Part shown: positions 5,877 through 5,895 of the stretch, piece by piece
How the letters are laid out: each line of letters begins with the position of its first letter
Numbering within the stretch: position 1 is the first letter of the stretch
NCBI GenBank assembly: GCA_025656895.1
Contig: JAHXHF010000324.1
Coordinates: 1-5,895, forward strand
Source: a gamma proteobacterium symbiont of Bathyaustriella thionipta
Lineage (GTDB): Bacteria > Pseudomonadota > Gammaproteobacteria > Chromatiales > Chromatiaceae
DNA length: 5,895 bases
Reading direction: 5' to 3'
Position numbers and translations under genes: made by a program
Notes under the pieces: model-generated
What the model was told of the DNA's origin: nothing
What the model saw: the letters and a program-made list of their open reading frames with translations, nothing else
The model's database searches: none

Positions 5877-5895
5877 ATATTCATAGGCTGACCAG
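5864..5895 (+). terminator. Perfect 9-bp inverted repeat spanning the stop codon; possible intrinsic terminator
   Basis: CTGGTCAGC (5864-5872) pairs perfectly with GCTGACCAG (5887-5895) around a 14-nt AT-rich loop that contains the TAA stop of the 223-residue protein gene. The second arm ends exactly at the window edge, so the T-tract that would confirm a Rho-independent terminator, or a longer stem, cannot be seen. It could also be a bidirectional terminator or the edge of a repeat element. Confidence 0.45.

Overview
The window looks like chromosomal DNA of a Gram-negative bacterium, most likely a gammaproteobacterium. The reasons are a TolC-type outer-membrane factor with a periplasmic adaptor, two exported thioredoxin-fold proteins, a GspE/PulE-type secretion ATPase with its zinc-ribbon start, moderate GC and recognisable sigma70/Shine-Dalgarno signals. 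The genus cannot be fixed from the sequence alone.

Layout. Almost everything (1-5021) is one compact minus-strand gene train. In transcription order it holds a TlpA-like CPPC thioredoxin (5021-4518), a second secreted thioredoxin-fold protein with a CPFC site (4514-3978), a TolC-family outer-membrane efflux protein (3958-2606), a small HlyD/RND-type adaptor (2609-1830), an acylphosphatase (1833-1549) and a GspE/PulE/PilB-type ATPase (1539 to beyond base 1, cut by the window edge). Junctions are 3 bp, 19 bp, a 4-bp ATGA overlap, a second ATGA overlap and 9 bp, so this is very probably a single operon with translational coupling. A roughly 180-bp divergent intergenic region (5022-5204) carries candidate promoters for both directions. 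It is followed by one plus-strand gene (5205-5876) for an uncharacterised, probably cytosolic 223-residue protein. Its stop codon lies in the loop of a perfect 9-bp inverted repeat that ends exactly at the window edge.

How they may work together. The adaptor and TolC-like protein form a plausible periplasm-outer membrane conduit, but no inner-membrane pump (RND, ABC or MFS) is encoded in the visible part. The conduit genes sit beside a secretion/pilus-type motor ATPase and two periplasmic thiol-redox proteins. That mix (redox pair, export conduit, acylphosphatase, secretion ATPase) is the most unusual thing here. It may be a functional export module or merely a housekeeping cluster of convenience. 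The sequence shows the linkage but not the function. No RNA genes, insertion sequences, CRISPR arrays or origins were seen, and apart from the divergent region there is no gene-free stretch longer than 20 bp.
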